Assembly (NCBI RefSeq): GCF_013911085.1
Contig: NZ_JACERN010000022.1
Span: forward strand, 62,001 to 126,000
Length of the DNA: 64,000 nucleotides
Source of the DNA: Aquitalea aquatica
GTDB lineage: Bacteria; Pseudomonadota; Gammaproteobacteria; Burkholderiales; Chromobacteriaceae
Direction: 5' to 3'
Shown: one piece after another, positions 26,555 through 36,043 of the stretch
How the letters are laid out: each line of letters starts with the position of its first letter
How positions within the stretch are numbered: the stretch's first letter is position 1
The notes under the pieces: generated by a model
What the model was told of the DNA's origin: nothing
The model's database searches: none
What the model saw: only the letters and a program-made list of their open reading frames with translations
Position numbers and translations under genes: made by a program

Positions 26555-28621
26555 ATGCAACGCTTAAAGGAATGGGCAATCTGGATTGCCGTGGCCCTGG
26601 CGGGCGCCGTCGCTTTTGCCGTGGTGGCACTCAATCGCGGCGAGCCGGTCAATGCCATCTGGCTGGTGGTGGCCGCCGTGTCGGTCTACTCCATCGCTTA
26701 TCGTTTTTATGGCCGTTTTATTGCCAAGACCGTGCTGGAACTGGATGCCAAACGGCTGACCCCGGCAGAACGGCACAACGATGGCCTGGATTACGTACCC
26801 ACCAACAAATGGGTGGTGTTTGGTCACCACTTTGCCGCCATTGCCGGGGCGGGGCCGTTGGTTGGCCCGGTGCTGGCTGCGCAGATGGGCTATCTGCCGG
26901 GCACGCTGTGGATTCTGATCGGCGTGATGCTGGCTGGTGCAGTACAGGATTTCCTGGTGCTGTTCCTGTCCATGCGCCGCGACGGCAAGTCGCTGGGTGA
27001 AATGATCCGGCTGGAGCTGGGCCCGATCCCCGGCGTGATTGCCTCCATCGGCATCCTGATGATCATGATCATCCTGCTGGCTGTGTTGGCACTGGTGGTG
27101 GTCAAGGCGCTGACCGGCAGCCCGTGGGGCAGTTTCACCATTGCCTGCACCATTCCGATTGCGCTGTTCATGGGTATCTATACCCGCTATATCCGTCCGG
27201 GCAAGATCGGCGAGATTTCCGTCATCGGCTTTGTGCTGCTGATGCTGGCCATTGTCTATGGTGGTGATGTGGCCAAGAGCGCCACGCTGGCGCCGCTGTT
27301 CACCCTGCAGGGCACTACCCTGGCCTGGGTACTGATCGGCTACGGCTTTGTGGCCTCGGTACTGCCGGTGTGGTTGCTGCTGGCTCCGCGTGACTATCTG
27401 TCCACCTTCCTCAAGATCGGCACCATTATCGGTCTGGCCATCGGCATCCTGATCGTGGCGCCGAACCTGCACATGCCGGCGCTGACCAAGTTCATTGATG
27501 GCAGCGGCCCGGTATTTGCCGGCAACCTGTTCCCCTTCCTGTTCATCACCATTGCCTGCGGTGCGGTATCCGGCTTCCACGCGCTGGTGGCCTCCGGCAC
27601 CACGCCCAAGCTGATCGAGAACGAAACCCACGCCCGCGTCATCGGTTACGGTGCCATGTTGATGGAAAGCTTTGTTGCCATCATGGCGCTGATTGCCGCC
27701 TGCGTACTGGATCCGGGCGTGTACTTCGCCATGAACAGCCCGGCCGCCGTCATCGGCAAGACCGCGGTGGATGCGGCACAGGTGATTTCCAGCTGGGGCT
27801 TTGTCATCACCCCGGATGTGCTGACGCAGATGGCCAAGGACGTGGGCGAATCCACCATCCTGTCGCGCGCTGGTGGCGCACCGACGTTGGCCGTGGGCAT
27901 GGCGCACATCCTGTCCGGCGTCATTGGCGGCAAGACCATGATGGCCTTCTGGTATCACTTTGCCATCCTGTTTGAAGCGCTGTTCATCCTCACCACCATC
28001 GACGCTGGCACCCGCGTGCTGCGCTTCATGATTCAGGATCTGCTGGGCATCTTCATCAAGCCCATGGCCAATACCGAATCCTGGGCGGCCAACCTGATCG
28101 CTACCGGCCTGGCCGTGGCCGGCTGGGGTTACTTCCTGTACCAAGGCGTGGTGGATCCGCTGGGCGGCATCAACACCCTGTGGCCGCTGTTCGGCATTGC
28201 CAACCAGATGCTGGCGGGTATTGCGCTGATCCTGGCTACCGTGGTGCTGATCAAGATGCAAAAGCTGCGCTATGTGTGGGTGACCGCCGTGCCCACCATC
28301 TGGCTGCTGATCGTTACCTTGGTAGCCGGCTGGCAGAAGCTGTTCCACGCCAGCCCCAAGATCAGCTTCCTGGCCCATGCCAACAAGTTCTCCACCGCTG
28401 CGGCCAAGGGTGAAGTGCTGGCCCCGGCCAAAAGCCTGGCACAAATGCAGCAGATCATCTTCAATGATTATGTGGATGCCACGCTGACTGCCATGTTCAT
28501 TGCCGTGGTGGTGGCCATGCTGGTGTTCTCGGTCAATGTCATCCGCAAGGCGCTGGCCGTGAAGTGGGTGACCACCAAGGAAGTGCCGGCGGTTTATCGT
28601 CAGGGAGAAGCCAATGTCTGA
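26555..28621 (+). CDS. cstA: CstA/BtsT-family pyruvate/peptide transporter
   Basis: A 688-residue integral membrane protein of the carbon starvation CstA family, with about 16 TM segments. Marks include FYGRFIAKTVLELD, YVPTNKWVVFGHHFAAIAGAGPLVGPVLAAQ in the N-terminal part (given here as KWVVFGHHFAAIAGAG) and GFHALVASGTTPKLIENE. E. coli members BtsT and CstA import pyruvate or peptides during carbon limitation. It overlaps the start of a YbdD/YjiX gene by 8 bp, the standard pairing. Whether it is CstA or BtsT orthologue cannot be told by eye. Confidence 0.93.
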   Translation: MQRLKEWAIWIAVALAGAVAFAVVALNRGEPVNAIWLVVAAVSVYSIAYRFYGRFIAKTVLELDAKRLTPAERHNDGLDYVPTNKWVVFGHHFAAIAGAGPLVGPVLAAQMGYLPGTLWILIGVMLAGAVQDFLVLFLSMRRDGKSLGEMIRLELGPIPGVIASIGILMIMIILLAVLALVVVKALTGSPWGSFTIACTIPIALFMGIYTRYIRPGKIGEISVIGFVLLMLAIVYGGDVAKSATLAPLFTLQGTTLAWVLIGYGFVASVLPVWLLLAPRDYLSTFLKIGTIIGLAIGILIVAPNLHMPALTKFIDGSGPVFAGNLFPFLFITIACGAVSGFHALVASGTTPKLIENETHARVIGYGAMLMESFVAIMALIAACVLDPGVYFAMNSPAAVIGKTAVDAAQVISSWGFVITPDVLTQMAKDVGESTILSRAGGAPTLAVGMAHILSGVIGGKTMMAFWYHFAILFEALFILTTIDAGTRVLRFMIQDLLGIFIKPMANTESWAANLIATGLAVAGWGYFLYQGVVDPLGGINTLWPLFGIANQMLAGIALILATVVLIKMQKLRYVWVTAVPTIWLLIVTLVAGWQKLFHASPKISFLAHANKFSTAAAKGEVLAPAKSLAQMQQIIFNDYVDATLTAMFIAVVVAMLVFSVNVIRKALAVKWVTTKEVPAVYRQGEANV

Positions 28622-28802
28622 GTTGTTGCGCCAGCTAACCGAGGCGGCGCGGCTGATGGTGGGGGTGAAAGACTACGACAAGTATGTCGCCAGCCGCCGC
28701 CGTTGCAGTCCCAATGCCCCGGTGATGAGCCGCGAGGCCTTTTTCGCCCACTGCCAGAGCGAGCGCTATGGTGGCAAGTCGATGAAAAAGTGCCCTTGCT
28801 GA
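28614..28802 (+). CDS. YbdD/YjiX family small protein, cstA partner
   Basis: A 62-residue protein, LTEAARLMVGVKDYDKYVAS then APVMSREAFFAHCQSERYG and a Cys-rich end KKCPC. This is the YbdD/YjiX (DUF466) family, almost always encoded directly after cstA or btsT; a few studies suggest a role in transporter function. It overlaps the cstA stop and is followed by a terminator. Confidence 0.93.
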   Translation: MSELLRQLTEAARLMVGVKDYDKYVASRRRCSPNAPVMSREAFFAHCQSERYGGKSMKKCPC

Positions 28803-28820
28803 TTTCCCGTCAGCCATAGG

Positions 28821-28847
28821 AAAACCGCCCGATTCCGGGCGGTTTTT
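28821..28847 (+). terminator. Intrinsic terminator of cstA-ybdD
   Basis: Arms AAAACCGCCC and GGGCGGTTTT, loop GATTCC, followed by T-run. Sits 18 bp after the ybdD stop and may also serve the convergent yeiH-like gene. Confidence 0.9.
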
Positions 28848-28863
28848 CATTGCACGTAGTGTT

Positions 28864-29895
28864 TCAGAGCTGGTGAACCAGATAGCTGATGCCGCTGTTG
28901 ATCAGCGTGCCGCCAATCAGCAGCCAGGCAAACAGCGCACTGGCCAGCCACATCGGCTTGCTGCCGGCGCGGCGGATGGCGGAAAAGTGCGTGGTCAGAC
29001 CCAGGGCACCCATGGCCATGGCCAGCAGCAGATTATCCAGCGCAATCAGCTGGGCCACCCAGGCTTGCGGCAGCCAGTGCAGCGAGTTGAAACCGGCCAT
29101 GGCCAGAAAGCCCAGGGCAAACCACGGAATGGTGATGCGGCGTGCTTCCTTGCTGCCGGACTGATGGCGACGGGCTAGCCAGGTCGATAGGATCACTAGG
29201 AAGGGGGCCAGCATCATCACCCGGATCATCTTGGTAATCACTGCGCTGGTAGCGGCCTGCTCGCTCACCGCACGGCCGGCAGCCACGGCCTGTGCCACTT
29301 CATGCACGGTGGAGCCGGTAAACACGCCATAGGCAAATTCCGACACGCCCAGCGTCTGCACCAGCGAAAACAGCAGGGGATACAAGAACATGGCCAGGGT
29401 GCCGAATACCACCACCGTGGCCACCGCCACGGCTACTTTCTCGGCATGTGCCTTGAGCACGGGTTCGGTAGCTAGTATGGCGGCTGCGCCGCAGATGGAG
29501 CTGCCAGCCCCGATCAGGATGACGCTTTGCTCGTCCAGCCCCAGCTTGCGCCGGCCCAGCCAGAAGGCCAGCAAGAAGGTGGAAGTCAGCACACAGGCAT
29601 CGATCAGGATGCCGCTGATGCCGACGGCAGCAATGTCCTGAAATGTCAGCTTGAAACCGAACAGGATGATGCCCAGGCGCAGGATCTGCCCCTTGGCAAA
29701 GGTGACGCCATGGTGGCTGGGTAGGGCAATGCGTGGATAGAGGGTGTTGCCGAGCACCATGCCGCCGACGATGGCTATGGTCAGTGCCGACAGGCCAAGC
29801 TGGCTGAACCAGGGCAATGCGGCGGCGTGGAGCGAACCCAGAGCCAGAACCAGAACCAGCAGCAGGCCGGGTGTGTGCTGACGTAGTGTGTTCAT
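28864..29895 (-). CDS. yeiH: YeiH-family putative sulfate exporter (UPF0324)
   Basis: A 343-residue membrane protein with about 10 TM segments; landmarks [44 protein letters not shown] and [15 protein letters not shown] are those of YeiH. The transported substrate is not firmly established; family members are annotated as sulfate exporters. The divergent LysR gene matches YeiE, which neighbours yeiH in E. coli as well. Confidence 0.9.
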   Translation of the reverse strand: MNTLRQHTPGLLLVLVLALGSLHAAALPWFSQLGLSALTIAIVGGMVLGNTLYPRIALPSHHGVTFAKGQILRLGIILFGFKLTFQDIAAVGISGILIDACVLTSTFLLAFWLGRRKLGLDEQSVILIGAGSSICGAAAILATEPVLKAHAEKVAVAVATVVVFGTLAMFLYPLLFSLVQTLGVSEFAYGVFTGSTVHEVAQAVAAGRAVSEQAATSAVITKMIRVMMLAPFLVILSTWLARRHQSGSKEARRITIPWFALGFLAMAGFNSLHWLPQAWVAQLIALDNLLLAMAMGALGLTTHFSAIRRAGSKPMWLASALFAWLLIGGTLINSGISYLVHQL

Positions 29896-30071
29896 GATGA
29901 GCTACCTGCAAGAAGTGAGGGCGCTTTGCCCCGATGTCTGAACGATACGCCGCCGCATTAAAGTTGAAAAACGGATAAAATATCTAAAAACAATTAGAAA
30001 AATTAATATATTGGGTGGGTGTAATCCGGCTGGCCGCCTTGTCTGGTGAACCGCCGCAACAGGAGTAGCCG

Positions 30072-30938
30072 ATGGCATTGCGTTTGAGCTTGCGTGAACT
30101 GGAAGTGTTTGTGGCGGTAACCGAGCAGGGCACGGTCACGGCTGCCGCCGAGCAGGTGGCGCTGACCCAGTCAGCGGCCAGTCAGGCGCTGGCGGCACTG
30201 GAAGCCGGCTTGGCCGCCCCCTTGTTCGACCGGGTGGGACGGCGACTGGTACTGAACGAACACGGCCGGCTGTTGCTGCCGCGTGCTCGCGCCATGCTGG
30301 ATGCCGCGCAGGACATGCAGCGGCTGTTCGACAGTCAGGCAGCCATGCATGTGCGGCTGGCGGCCAGTACCACCATCGCCAATTATCTGCTGCCGGAGCA
30401 GATTGCCCGTTTCCAGTTGCAGCAGCCGCAGGCCAGGGTGGAATTGATGGTGGCCAATACGGCCGACGTGGTGGAGGCGGTGGCTGGTTTCAAGGTGGAC
30501 ATGGGTTTTATCGAAGGGCCCTGCCATCATCCGGACATTGTGGTAGAGCCATGGCAGGACGATATCCTGGTGGTGTTTGCCGCTGCCAGCCATCCGCTGG
30601 CGCAAGGCGCGGTCAGCCTGTCACGGCTGGCGCAGGCGCAGTGGGTATTGCGCGAGAGCGGTTCCGGCACGCGCGAGGAAGTGGAGCGCTTGTTGCTGCC
30701 GCATGTTGGCGGCTTTGCCCAGGTGATGGAAATGGGCCATTCCGAAGCCATCAAGCGAGCAGTCGCCGCCGGGCTGGGGGTGAGTTGCCTGTCCTTGCAT
30801 GTGGTGCGCGAGCTGCTGGACAGCGGGCAGGTGGTGGCGGTGCTGGCACCGCTGCCCACCTTGCATCGCCCGCTGTATCGCATTCATCACAAGGACAAGA
30901 GCCAGACGCGCGGCATGCTGGCGTTCAACCGCATGTGA
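30072..30938 (+). CDS. yeiE: YeiE-like LysR regulator
   Basis: A 288-residue LysR regulator: RELEVFVAVTEQGTVTAAAEQ and TQSAASQALAALEAGLAAPL form the HTH; the ligand domain includes NYLLPEQIARFQ and GFIEGPCHHPDI, as in the CysB/YeiE-like group. GGAGTAG precedes the ATG. It faces yeiH across about 175 bp that are strikingly AT-rich, a normal regulator/target layout. A GC hairpin follows the stop (30940-30969). Confidence 0.88.
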   Translation: MALRLSLRELEVFVAVTEQGTVTAAAEQVALTQSAASQALAALEAGLAAPLFDRVGRRLVLNEHGRLLLPRARAMLDAAQDMQRLFDSQAAMHVRLAASTTIANYLLPEQIARFQLQQPQARVELMVANTADVVEAVAGFKVDMGFIEGPCHHPDIVVEPWQDDILVVFAAASHPLAQGAVSLSRLAQAQWVLRESGSGTREEVERLLLPHVGGFAQVMEMGHSEAIKRAVAAGLGVSCLSLHVVRELLDSGQVVAVLAPLPTLHRPLYRIHHKDKSQTRGMLAFNRM

Positions 30939-31006
30939 AACGGCCCTGCGGGCTGGCCCGCAAGGCCGTGGTGGGCTGCGGCAGGGCAGGCTGGTGAACC
31001 GGTTGC

Positions 31007-31945
31007 TTACAGCCAGAAGTCGCTGCGCTGGCGATGGGCCTCCACCAGACGCTGGAACACCTTGGGGTCCTTGGTGTAGGTCAGCTCGCCCGCCATCGGC
31101 TGGTACAGGTCGAGCAGGCGTGAAGTCCAGAAGCGCAAGGCTGCTGCGCGCAACATGACCGGCCAGGCACGGACTTCCTCAGCAGTCAGTGCGCGGACCG
31201 ACTGATAACCGGCCAGGAAAGCAGTGGCCCGCTCCGGGGAGATGCTGCCGTCTTCCAGCCGCGTCCAGTCGTTGAAGGCAATGGCCACGTCGTACAACAG
31301 GATGTCGTTGCAGGCGTAGTAAAAGTCGATGAAGCCGGCAATCTTGTCGCCGTCCATCAGTACATTGTCCTTGAACAGATCGGCATGAATCACGCCGCTG
31401 GGCAGGTGGTCGAAACGGTGCTGATCCTGGAACTGGATTTCCTGGCGCAAGCTGGCGGCGTCGGCTTCATCCATGAAACCATACATGGCGCTGGCAGTTT
31501 CGCTCCACCAGCGCGGGCCGCGTGGATTCTTCATCTTGCGCGGGAAGGTGGCGCTGGCCACATGCATCTGTGCCAGCATTTCACCCACGGCCCGGCACTG
31601 GATGGCGCTGGGCTGGCTGATGTCGGCACCGGACAGGCAGCTCACCAGGCAGGCCGGCTTGCCGGCCAAGAGCGAGGCAAACTGGTCGGTGTTGTCGGCC
31701 ACCGGGGCCGGACAGGCCACACCGTGCCGCGCCAGATGGCTCATCAGCGTCAGGTAGTAGGGCAGTTCTTGCAGCTTCAGGGTTTCGAAGATGGTGAGAA
31801 CGTAACGGCCATGCGTGGTGGTGACAAAGTAATTGGTATTGGTGACGCCAGCGGCGATGCCCTTGAGTTCGACCAGTTGGCCGAGCGCATAGCGGCTCAG
31901 CCAGCTTTGCATCATGTCATCGCTGACGGTGGTGTAAACCGACAT
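31007..31945 (-). CDS. thrB: Homoserine kinase (type II, ThrB of proteobacterial APH-fold)
   Basis: A 312-residue aminoglycoside-phosphotransferase-fold homoserine kinase: start MSVYTTVSDDMMQSWLSRY, GVTNTNYFVTT, catalytic VIHADLFKDNVLMDGDKI and metal-site GFIDFYYACND. It phosphorylates homoserine for threonine synthesis. It follows the DUF2782 gene by 9 bp and this pairing is conserved in related betaproteobacteria. Confidence 0.94.
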   Translation of the reverse strand: MSVYTTVSDDMMQSWLSRYALGQLVELKGIAAGVTNTNYFVTTTHGRYVLTIFETLKLQELPYYLTLMSHLARHGVACPAPVADNTDQFASLLAGKPACLVSCLSGADISQPSAIQCRAVGEMLAQMHVASATFPRKMKNPRGPRWWSETASAMYGFMDEADAASLRQEIQFQDQHRFDHLPSGVIHADLFKDNVLMDGDKIAGFIDFYYACNDILLYDVAIAFNDWTRLEDGSISPERATAFLAGYQSVRALTAEEVRAWPVMLRAAALRFWTSRLLDLYQPMAGELTYTKDPKVFQRLVEAHRQRSDFWL

Positions 31946-31954
31946 GCCTGTTCC

Positions 31955-32278
31955 TCAGAAGCGCTTGAGAACCCATTGCGGGATGATGATGCGGCGATTC
32001 GGATCCACCTGCTTCATGCTGCCATTGCCCTCTTCATCCATCAGGTAATAAGGAAAACCGATGGAGGGGGTCACTTTCATCATGTAGAGCTGACCATTGA
32101 GGCGGTATTCCTCGATCTTGTCGTCGCCACGCTGGATGATGCGGACTTCCGGCTCGGCTGTGCCGGCGGCATCCTGTGAAATGGTGGGCGGCGGCGGCAC
32201 GACGGCCGGGGCCGGCGGGGTGGCAGCCCAGGCGGCCGATAGCGGCAGCAGGGCGAGTAGGGCAAGGAAGCGGCGCAT
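31955..32278 (-). CDS. DUF2782 family secreted protein
   Basis: A 107-residue protein with a signal peptide (MRRFLALLALLPLSAAWA), a Pro-rich linker (PPAPAVVPPPPT) and the conserved core VRIIQRGDDKIEEYRLNGQL, GFPYYLMDEEG and IPQWVLKRF. It is the DUF2782 family; function unknown to me. Encoded between the LOG-family gene and thrB on the same strand. Confidence 0.9.
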   Translation of the reverse strand: MRRFLALLALLPLSAAWAATPPAPAVVPPPPTISQDAAGTAEPEVRIIQRGDDKIEEYRLNGQLYMMKVTPSIGFPYYLMDEEGNGSMKQVDPNRRIIIPQWVLKRF

Positions 32279-32304
32279 GATGATGGGTCCTTGGTGAAGT
32301 GTCG

Positions 32305-33036
32305 TTATAGGTTGAGCAGTTTTTCGCGTTCTTCCGGCAGAGCCTCGAAGCCGCGGGTTTCGTAGTGCTTGAAAATGGTTTCCACGATCTGGCCGGGTTC
32401 GTCGATCAGCTGGATCAGGTTCACGTCGTCAGGGTTGATCATACCTTCTTTTACCAGATGGTTTTTTACCCAGTCGATCAGACCGCTCCAGAATTCGCTG
32501 CAGCACAGGATGATGGGGATGGGACGTGACTTGCCGGTCTGGATCAGCGTCAGTGCCTCGAACATTTCATCCAGTGTGCCAAAGCCGCCCGGCATCACCA
32601 CATAGGCGATGGCATGCTTGACGAACATGACCTTGCGGCTGAAAAAGTGGTTGAACTTGATCGACAGGTCCTGGTATTCGTTGGGCTTCTGCTCGTGCGG
32701 CAGTACGATATTGAGCGCCACCGACGGGCTCTTGCCGTAAAAAGCGCCCTTGTTGGCCGCCTCCATGATGCCGGGGCCGCCGCCGGAAATTACCGAGAAA
32801 CCGGAATCAGAAAGTAGCCGGGCCACTTCCTCGGTCAGCTTATAATAGGGATGGTCGCGCGGAGTGCGGGCGCTGCCGAAGATGCTGACTGCGGGCGTGA
32901 TGCCTTGCAGTTCTTCGGCCGAGTCGACAAACTCCGACATGATCTTCATCACGTGCCACGCCTCGCGCGAGCGGAAGCGCTGCATCATGTCGTAACGATC
33001 ACTGGTCTGCGGCAACTTATCGGACAAGCTCATCAT
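32305..33036 (-). CDS. LOG-family nucleotide phosphoribohydrolase (TIGR00730 type)
   Basis: A 243-residue Rossmann-like protein with SIFGSARTPRDHPYY, SGGGPGIMEAANKGA, FSRKVMFVKHA and the catalytic MPGGFGTLDEMFE (family pattern PGGxGTxxE). Relatives split nucleoside 5'-monophosphates into base and ribose phosphate; plant LOG enzymes activate cytokinins. The start is uncertain: ATGs at 33036, 33033 and 32988 are possible. With the first, only 13 bp separate it from the divergent polA start. Confidence 0.88.
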   Translation of the reverse strand: MMSLSDKLPQTSDRYDMMQRFRSREAWHVMKIMSEFVDSAEELQGITPAVSIFGSARTPRDHPYYKLTEEVARLLSDSGFSVISGGGPGIMEAANKGAFYGKSPSVALNIVLPHEQKPNEYQDLSIKFNHFFSRKVMFVKHAIAYVVMPGGFGTLDEMFEALTLIQTGKSRPIPIILCCSEFWSGLIDWVKNHLVKEGMINPDDVNLIQLIDEPGQIVETIFKHYETRGFEALPEEREKLLNL

Positions 33037-33049
33037 TCGCCCCTCTTCT

Positions 33050-35845
33050 ATGAAAACATTGTTATTGATCGACGGCTCTTCCTACCTGTATCGCGCCTTT
33101 CACGCGATGCCCGATTTGCGTTCTCCGGATGGCCGGCCCACCGGGGCGGTATACGGCATGGTCAACATGCTGCGCCGGCTGGAGAAAGAGGTGCAGTTCG
33201 ATTATAGCGCCTGCGTTTTCGACGCTAAAGGCAAGACTTTCCGCGATGAGTTGTACCCGGAATACAAGGCCAACCGGCCTTCCATGCCGGAAGAGCTGGC
33301 CGCACAGATTAAGCCGGTGCACGAGGTGGTGCAAGCTTCGGGCTGGCCGCTGCTGATGGTGGACGGCGTGGAGGCTGACGATGTCATCGGCACGCTGGCG
33401 AAGATGGGCGAGGCTGCCGGCTTTCAGGTCATCATCTCCACCGGTGACAAGGACATGGCCCAACTGGTGACGCCCATGGTGTCGCTGGTGAATACCATGA
33501 CCAATGAAAACCTGGACCAGGCCGGGGTGAAAGATAAGTTCGGCGTGCCGCCGGAACGCATCATCGACTACCTCACCCTGATCGGCGACAAGGTGGACAA
33601 CGTCCCCGGCGTGGACAAGTGCGGCCCCAAAACGGCAGTCAAGTGGCTGGAAGAATATGGCACGCTGGACAATATCGTCGCCAATGCCGACAAGGTGGGC
33701 GGCAAGGTGGGTGAAAACCTGCGCGCCGCGCTGGACTGGCTGCCACGCGGCCATGAGCTGATCACCATCAAGTGCGATGTCGATTTGCAGCAGGAAATGC
33801 CCTATGGCCTCAACAGCCTGCAGCACGGGGTAAAAGACCGCCCACGGCTGGCCGAGTTGTTCAAGGACCAGGGCTTCCGCACCTTTTACCGCGAAATGAC
33901 CGAAGGCGAAGACGCGCCGCTTAGCAGCCCGGTGGCCGTGGATGTGCCGCGCGCTGCTGCTGGTCAGACCGACGACCTGTTTGCCATGGCCGATGCCGCG
34001 CCGGCTCCTGCGCCGCTCGCCCCGCCGGCCAGCGCCGTCTCCCGCCATTACCACACCATTCTGGACGAAGCCGCACTGCAAGGCTGGCTGGACCAGCTGG
34101 GCAGCGGTGCGCTGGTGTCGCTTGACACTGAAACCACCAGCCTCGACCAGATGCAGGCGCGCATTGTCGGCATCAGCTTTGCCCTGCAAGCCGGTGAAGC
34201 AGCCTACCTGCCGCTGGGCCATCACTATGCCGGTGTACCGCAGCAACTGGCGCTGGATGAAGTACTGGCCCGGCTCAAGCCCTGGCTGGAAGATGCCAGC
34301 AAGCCCAAATGCGGCCAGAACCTGAAATACGACCGCCATGTGTTTGCCAATCACGGCATCCGGCTGGCCGGGGTGGTGGACGACTCCATGCTTGCCTCCT
34401 ACGTGCTGGAAAGCCACCAACGCCACAATATGGATGACTTGGCGGCGCGCCATCTGGGCGAAACCACCGTCAGCTACGAAGACATCTGCGGCAAGGGAGC
34501 CAAGCAGATCGGCTTTGGCGAGGTGGATATCGAGATCGCTGCCAATTACGCGGCAGAAGATGCCGATATCACCCTGCGGCTGAACCAGTACTTTGCCCCG
34601 CAACTGACCGATAAACTTGGCGAAATCTACCGCGATATCGAATTGCCGGTAGCCGAAGTGCTGTTCCGCATGGAGCGCAACGGCGTGCTGATCGACCGCG
34701 ACCAGCTGGCGGCGCAGAGCCATCAGCTGGGCACGCAGATGCTGCAGCTGGAAAGCCAGGCCTACGAGCTGGCCGGCCAGCCCTTCAACCTGAATTCGCC
34801 CAAGCAGCTGCAGGAAATCCTGTTCGGCAAGCTGGGCATTCCCACCAAGGGCATCAAGAAAACCCCGTCCGGTGGTTTCTCCACCGACGAATCGGTACTG
34901 GAAGCGCTGGCGCTGGATTACCCGCTGCCCAAATGCATCCTGCAATACCGCAGCCTGACCAAGCTCAAGTCCACCTATACCGACAAGCTGCCCACGCTGA
35001 TCAACCCGGACACCGGCCGGGTGCATACCAATTATTCGCAGGCCGTGGCGATTACCGGGCGGCTGGCCAGCTCCGACCCGAACCTGCAAAACATCCCGGT
35101 ACGTACTGCCGAAGGCCGCCGGGTGCGCGAGGCCTTTATCGCCAAGCCCGGCCACAGCATTGTCAGTGCCGACTATTCGCAGATCGAGCTGCGCATCATG
35201 GCCCATCTGTCGGACGACGCCGGCATGTTGGCGGCGTTTGCCAGCGGCGAGGACATCCACAAGGCCACGGCTGCCGAGGTATTCGGAGTGACACTGGAGC
35301 AGGTGACGAGCGAGCAGCGCCGTGCGGCCAAGGCCATCAACTTCGGCCTGATCTACGGCATGAGCGCCTTTGGCCTGGCTGCCCAGCTGGATATCGAGCG
35401 TAGCGCCGCCCAGCAATACATCGACCGCTATTTCATGCGTTACCCCGGCGTGGCCGAATATATGCAGCACACCCGTGAAAGCGCGCGCGAACACGGCTAT
35501 GTGGAAACCGTGTTCGGCCGCCGCCTGTATCTGCCGGAGATCAAGCTGTCCAACCCGGCGCGCCGTGCCGGGGCCGAGCGCGCCGCTATCAATGCGCCGA
35601 TGCAAGGCACCGCCGCCGACCTGATCAAGCTGGCGATGATTGCCGTGCAGAACTGGCTGGATGCGGAGAGGCTATCCAGCCTGCTGATCATGCAGGTACA
35701 CGATGAACTGGTGCTGGAAGTGCCGGCAGCGGAGCTGGAACTGGTCAAACAGAAACTGCCACAGATCATGGCTGGCGTGGCGGCGCTGAAAGTGCCGCTG
35801 CTGGCCGAGGTGGGGGCGGGCAGCAGCTGGGAAGCCGCACACTGA
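33050..35845 (+). CDS. polA: DNA polymerase I
   Basis: A 931-residue three-domain Pol I. 5'-nuclease (about 1-290): LLIDGSSYLYRAFHAMP, VEADDVIGTLA, GDKVDNVPGV. 3'-5' exonuclease (about 340-510): SLDTETTSLD with the Asp/Glu pair, NLKYDRHVF and YAAEDADI, so proofreading looks active. Polymerase (about 550-931): motif A SADYSQIELRIMAHLS, motif B RRAAKAINFGLIYGMSAFG, motif C MQVHDELVLEVP. It fills gaps and removes Okazaki primers. Followed by a terminator. Confidence 0.98.
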   Translation: MKTLLLIDGSSYLYRAFHAMPDLRSPDGRPTGAVYGMVNMLRRLEKEVQFDYSACVFDAKGKTFRDELYPEYKANRPSMPEELAAQIKPVHEVVQASGWPLLMVDGVEADDVIGTLAKMGEAAGFQVIISTGDKDMAQLVTPMVSLVNTMTNENLDQAGVKDKFGVPPERIIDYLTLIGDKVDNVPGVDKCGPKTAVKWLEEYGTLDNIVANADKVGGKVGENLRAALDWLPRGHELITIKCDVDLQQEMPYGLNSLQHGVKDRPRLAELFKDQGFRTFYREMTEGEDAPLSSPVAVDVPRAAAGQTDDLFAMADAAPAPAPLAPPASAVSRHYHTILDEAALQGWLDQLGSGALVSLDTETTSLDQMQARIVGISFALQAGEAAYLPLGHHYAGVPQQLALDEVLARLKPWLEDASKPKCGQNLKYDRHVFANHGIRLAGVVDDSMLASYVLESHQRHNMDDLAARHLGETTVSYEDICGKGAKQIGFGEVDIEIAANYAAEDADITLRLNQYFAPQLTDKLGEIYRDIELPVAEVLFRMERNGVLIDRDQLAAQSHQLGTQMLQLESQAYELAGQPFNLNSPKQLQEILFGKLGIPTKGIKKTPSGGFSTDESVLEALALDYPLPKCILQYRSLTKLKSTYTDKLPTLINPDTGRVHTNYSQAVAITGRLASSDPNLQNIPVRTAEGRRVREAFIAKPGHSIVSADYSQIELRIMAHLSDDAGMLAAFASGEDIHKATAAEVFGVTLEQVTSEQRRAAKAINFGLIYGMSAFGLAAQLDIERSAAQQYIDRYFMRYPGVAEYMQHTRESAREHGYVETVFGRRLYLPEIKLSNPARRAGAERAAINAPMQGTAADLIKLAMIAVQNWLDAERLSSLLIMQVHDELVLEVPAAELELVKQKLPQIMAGVAALKVPLLAEVGAGSSWEAAH

Positions 35846-35874
35846 TTACCGCGCGGCACACGTATTTTTTCTTG

Positions 35875-35900
35875 AAGCCATCCATCCGGGTGGCTTTTTC
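35875..35900 (+). terminator. Intrinsic terminator of polA
   Basis: Stem AAGCCATCC/GGGTGGCTT followed by TTTTTC. Begins 30 bp after the polA stop. Confidence 0.85.
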
Positions 35901-36043
35901 TTTGTTTGATCCGGTTTGTGATGACGGTATATCAGAGCATTCCGGGCTGATCTCAGCACAAGCCACAAGCCGGCGCTGGTAGGGCGGGGCAGCATGTCCA
36001 GTCTTGCCCATCAATTGCTTGCGCTCACGGAGGTGGCCTGCCC

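Noticed and set aside
26564-28444. Open frame of 626 codons antisense to cstA
   Set aside because: Same cause: His/Gln/Asp-rich antisense shadow of a membrane protein gene, with no family features.
33062-35605. Very long open frame (847 codons) antisense to polA
   Set aside because: It mirrors polA exactly; GC-rich codon usage opens the opposite frame. The translation has no recognisable domain and is rich in His/Gln/Arg as expected of a shadow frame.
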